From the NCBI GenBank assembly GCA_047606825.1, contig JASGDY010000056.1, positions 1-16,450 on the forward strand: DNA of 16,450 nt, given 5' to 3'. Below the pieces are notes generated by a model, which was not told where the DNA came from, searched no databases, and worked only from the letters and a program-made list of their open reading frames with translations. Positions within the stretch are counted from its first letter, which is position 1. Every line of letters starts with the position of its first letter. Below are positions 14,931 to 16,450 of the stretch, one piece after another. The stretch comes from Rhizosphaericola sp047606825 (GTDB lineage Bacteria; Bacteroidota; Bacteroidia; Chitinophagales; Chitinophagaceae). The position numbers and the translations under genes were made by a program.

Positions 14931-16064
14931 ATGGCTGTCAACAAATCTATCCGTGTCGTGGGTGTTGCGCCGTATCGTTTTTTGCCTGCGCGGTTTGGCG
15001 GGCATCGCGGCATTGCCTTTTTCTACCGTTATTTTTCGCGGGTAGTCGCCTTTGCGTGCGTGAGCGTTGCGGACAACGACAACGATGTTTTTGCGGGTTA
15101 TCCACAATACAGGATATTGGGAAAATCTGTGCTGCGTTATGCCAATTTTTTCAATGTGTCCAAGGTCGGCAAAGTCGTGAAAAAACACGTCGCCACCCAT
15201 GTCATGGCGGAACATCCGTATATGGGCTGGCTGGTTTTGCTGGTGCGGTTGTTTTACAAAACCAAGGTCGTCGTCCATTCGCACAATATCGAGGCACAGC
15301 GTTTTAGGACGATGGGCAAATGGTGGTGGCGCGTGATGTCGTGGTACGAGGGGATAGTCTACCGCAAGGCCGACATCGTTTTTTTCATTACGGAACAAGA
15401 CCGCCAATATGCCATCCAAAAATATCGGGTAAAAGCGGAAAAAAGCACCGTCGTTACGTATGGTTTTCAACTGCCGCACGCTTTTTCAGATGAATGGAAA
15501 CAAAACGCAAAATCCCTTGTACGAAAGGACAACAATCTGTCTGAAAATACAAAAATCCTTTTGTTCAACGGTGATTTCAGCTATAAACCCAATGCTTCCG
15601 CATTGACAACACTGGTAGAAAAAATACTACCAAGACTGCAAGAAAAAATCGACGATTTCGTGTTAATCGTCTGCGGCAAATCCATTCCCGCCGAAGTAGT
15701 CCAACAGAAACACACGCATCTCGTCATCAAAGGTTTTGTGGACGATATCGGTGTCTATTTCGGCGGTGCCGACGTGTTTCTCAATCCGATTGTTGACGGT
15801 GGAGGCATCAAGACCAAACTCGTGGAAGCTTTGTCGTACCAGACCTTGGCGGTTTCGTTTGACACGGGCGCAATCGGTGTCCCAGAAGAAGTTGTGGACG
15901 GCAAGCTGGCGTATGTCCACGACGGCGACAACGCCGCTTTTGCGGATGCTATTGTTCGACAACTCGACAACCATGCGGAATGGCACGCCGAAAAATTCAC
16001 GGAATATTTCAGTTGGGAAAACATCGCCAAAAAAGCTGCCCATTTTTTGGAACATACACCATGA
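14931..16064 (+). CDS. GT4-family glycosyltransferase
   Basis: This 377-residue protein has the GT-B two-domain build. The N-terminal acceptor domain (about 1-185) includes GVAPYRFLPARFGGHRGIAFF and VVVHSHNIEAQRF, a sequence common to glycosyltransferase family 4 N-termini. The C-terminal nucleotide-sugar domain (about 190-377) contains ILLFNGDFSYKPNASAL, VIKGFVDDIGVYFGGADVFLNP and GGGIKTKLVEALSY (290-303). Glu299 is the conserved second Glu of the EX7E motif; Gly occupies the first position, as in many Glyco_trans_1_4 members. No TM helix is evident, so it is probably cytoplasmic or peripheral. ATG 14931 is chosen because it is 2 bp from the yfhO stop; the frame stays open further upstream, but only within yfhO. 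It likely works with the YfhO protein on a surface polysaccharide or lipid-linked sugar. Confidence 0.9.
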   Translation: MAVNKSIRVVGVAPYRFLPARFGGHRGIAFFYRYFSRVVAFACVSVADNDNDVFAGYPQYRILGKSVLRYANFFNVSKVGKVVKKHVATHVMAEHPYMGWLVLLVRLFYKTKVVVHSHNIEAQRFRTMGKWWWRVMSWYEGIVYRKADIVFFITEQDRQYAIQKYRVKAEKSTVVTYGFQLPHAFSDEWKQNAKSLVRKDNNLSENTKILLFNGDFSYKPNASALTTLVEKILPRLQEKIDDFVLIVCGKSIPAEVVQQKHTHLVIKGFVDDIGVYFGGADVFLNPIVDGGGIKTKLVEALSYQTLAVSFDTGAIGVPEEVVDGKLAYVHDGDNAAFADAIVRQLDNHAEWHAEKFTEYFSWENIAKKAAHFLEHTP

Positions 16065-16070
16065 AAACAA

Positions 16071-16123
16071 TGTCTGCCACGACTGCACGAATAGTTGCTC
16101 TATTCGTGCAGTCGTGGCGGACA
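16071..16123. terminator. 24-bp hairpin after the glycosyltransferase gene
   Basis: TGTCTGCCACGACTGCACG (from 16071, to 16094) pairs with 16100-16123 with one mismatch around a 5-base loop TTGCT. It lies 6 bp after the stop codon of the operon, a typical place for a terminator. The downstream tract (CTTCTGCTTTTTATT) has a run of five T but not directly at the stem base, so termination is probable rather than certain. The stretch 16065-16450 (386 bp) has no supported gene; it holds this hairpin and the repeat cluster beyond it. Confidence 0.6.
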
Positions 16124-16213
16124 CAACTTCTGCTTTTTATTGAACTGATTTAAACTTTTTTCGATGCAAAAGAAGGGGTTCGGATTCTTTATGCTAATCA
16201 AGAACTGAAAAAG

Positions 16214-16229
16214 TCCGCCGTGGCGGACG
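16214..16229. repeat. short perfect palindrome GTCCGCC-GT-GGCGGAC
   Basis: A 7-bp-arm inverted repeat sits just before the larger repeat cluster. Its right part, GTGGCGGAC (16221-16229), also occurs at 16114-16122 in the right arm of the hairpin at 16071-16123, so the two may be related copies of one repeat. Confidence 0.55.
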
Positions 16230-16231
16230 AA

Positions 16232-16365
16232 CTTATGGTAGAAATAACCAATCTGTTCAAAATGAGTTCCGTAGGAACGACCTTATCAACAATATAAGGT
16301 CGTTCCTACGGAACTCTATAAATCATATTGTAACCGATGCTACCATAAGTACGCTCCTACGGAGC
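16232..16365. repeat. nested inverted-repeat cluster built from a 13-bp palindromic unit
   Basis: Outer arms ACTTATGGTAG (16232-16242) and CTACCATAAGT (16340-16350) enclose a perfect 23-bp hairpin: GAGTTCCGTAGG to CCTTAT (16264-16286) against ATAAGG to GAACTC (16294-16316), loop CAACAAT. Each arm carries a self-complementary unit, GTTCC-GTA-GGAAC (16266-16278) or GTTCC-TAC-GGAAC (16302-16314). A third unit, GCTCC-TAC-GGAGC (16353-16365), follows. The third unit differs from the second at two positions that pair with each other, so pairing is preserved. This is probably a dispersed extragenic repeat. Confidence 0.7.
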
Positions 16366-16450
16366 TGAATTCCATCATCTTTTCACATTATCCAATTTTT
16401 GATTAACATTAATGTTTTGTACTTGAACCTATCATTTTATATCTGAGAAA

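Noticed and set aside
16164..16208. Fourteen-codon open frame starting ATG CAA AAG in the terminal gap
   Set aside because: Too short, no ribosome-binding or promoter support, and no recognisable peptide family.
1..16450. tRNA, rRNA, CRISPR or riboswitch
   Set aside because: A read of the intergenic stretches showed no cloverleaf consensus, no regularly spaced direct repeats and no recognised riboswitch core; an Infernal/tRNAscan run would be needed to exclude divergent ones.

Overview
The window looks like chromosome of a member of the Bacteroidota. The evidence is that several genes are preceded by the -7 element characteristic of that phylum (TAnnTTTG: 300-307, 8708-8715, 11691-11698, and 8499-8506 on the minus strand), Shine-Dalgarno sequences are weak or absent, and the gene families are typical of the phylum (HAE1-type RND operon, DUF21-CBS protein, YfhO protein paired with a GT4 glycosyltransferase). 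I cannot place it below phylum from sequence alone. No tRNA, rRNA, CRISPR array or complete insertion sequence was seen.

Layout. Positions 1-340 hold a nested inverted repeat, an A/T-rich hairpin and the promoter/operator of a TetR-family repressor gene (341-940). Positions 941-1243 hold two further copies of the same operator-like sequence. They are followed by a complete tripartite efflux operon on the plus strand: periplasmic adaptor (1244-2425), RND pump (2515-5676) and outer-membrane factor (5694-7115). A convergent DUF21/CBS/CorC_HlyC membrane protein (7178-8479, minus) follows. Thioredoxin reductase trxB (8743-9693) is then separated from folB (10054-10410) by 360 bp of non-coding repeats, including a likely 133-bp MITE that ends 13 bp before the folB start codon.

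A 28-bp imperfect hairpin separates folB from a minus-strand pair: a queuosine-precursor transporter (yhhQ family) and an upstream small three-helix membrane protein whose stop codon overlaps the yhhQ start. Divergent from these is a MntA-HepT toxin-antitoxin pair (11703-12330), then a YfhO-family membrane protein (12436-14928) and a GT4 glycosyltransferase (14931-16064) separated by 2 bp. The last 386 bp are non-coding and full of inverted repeats.

How the genes work together. The first third is a self-contained drug/solute efflux module: the repressor appears to control both itself and the pump through three copies of one operator. MntA-HepT is a classic nucleotidyltransferase/HEPN pair in which MntA is expected to AMPylate HepT. 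YfhO and GT4 probably act together on surface glycans. I found no convincing new multi-gene system. The least explained items are the small protein coupled to yhhQ, the three-operator arrangement, the MITE next to folB, and the terminal repeat cluster, which shows a compensatory base-pair change.
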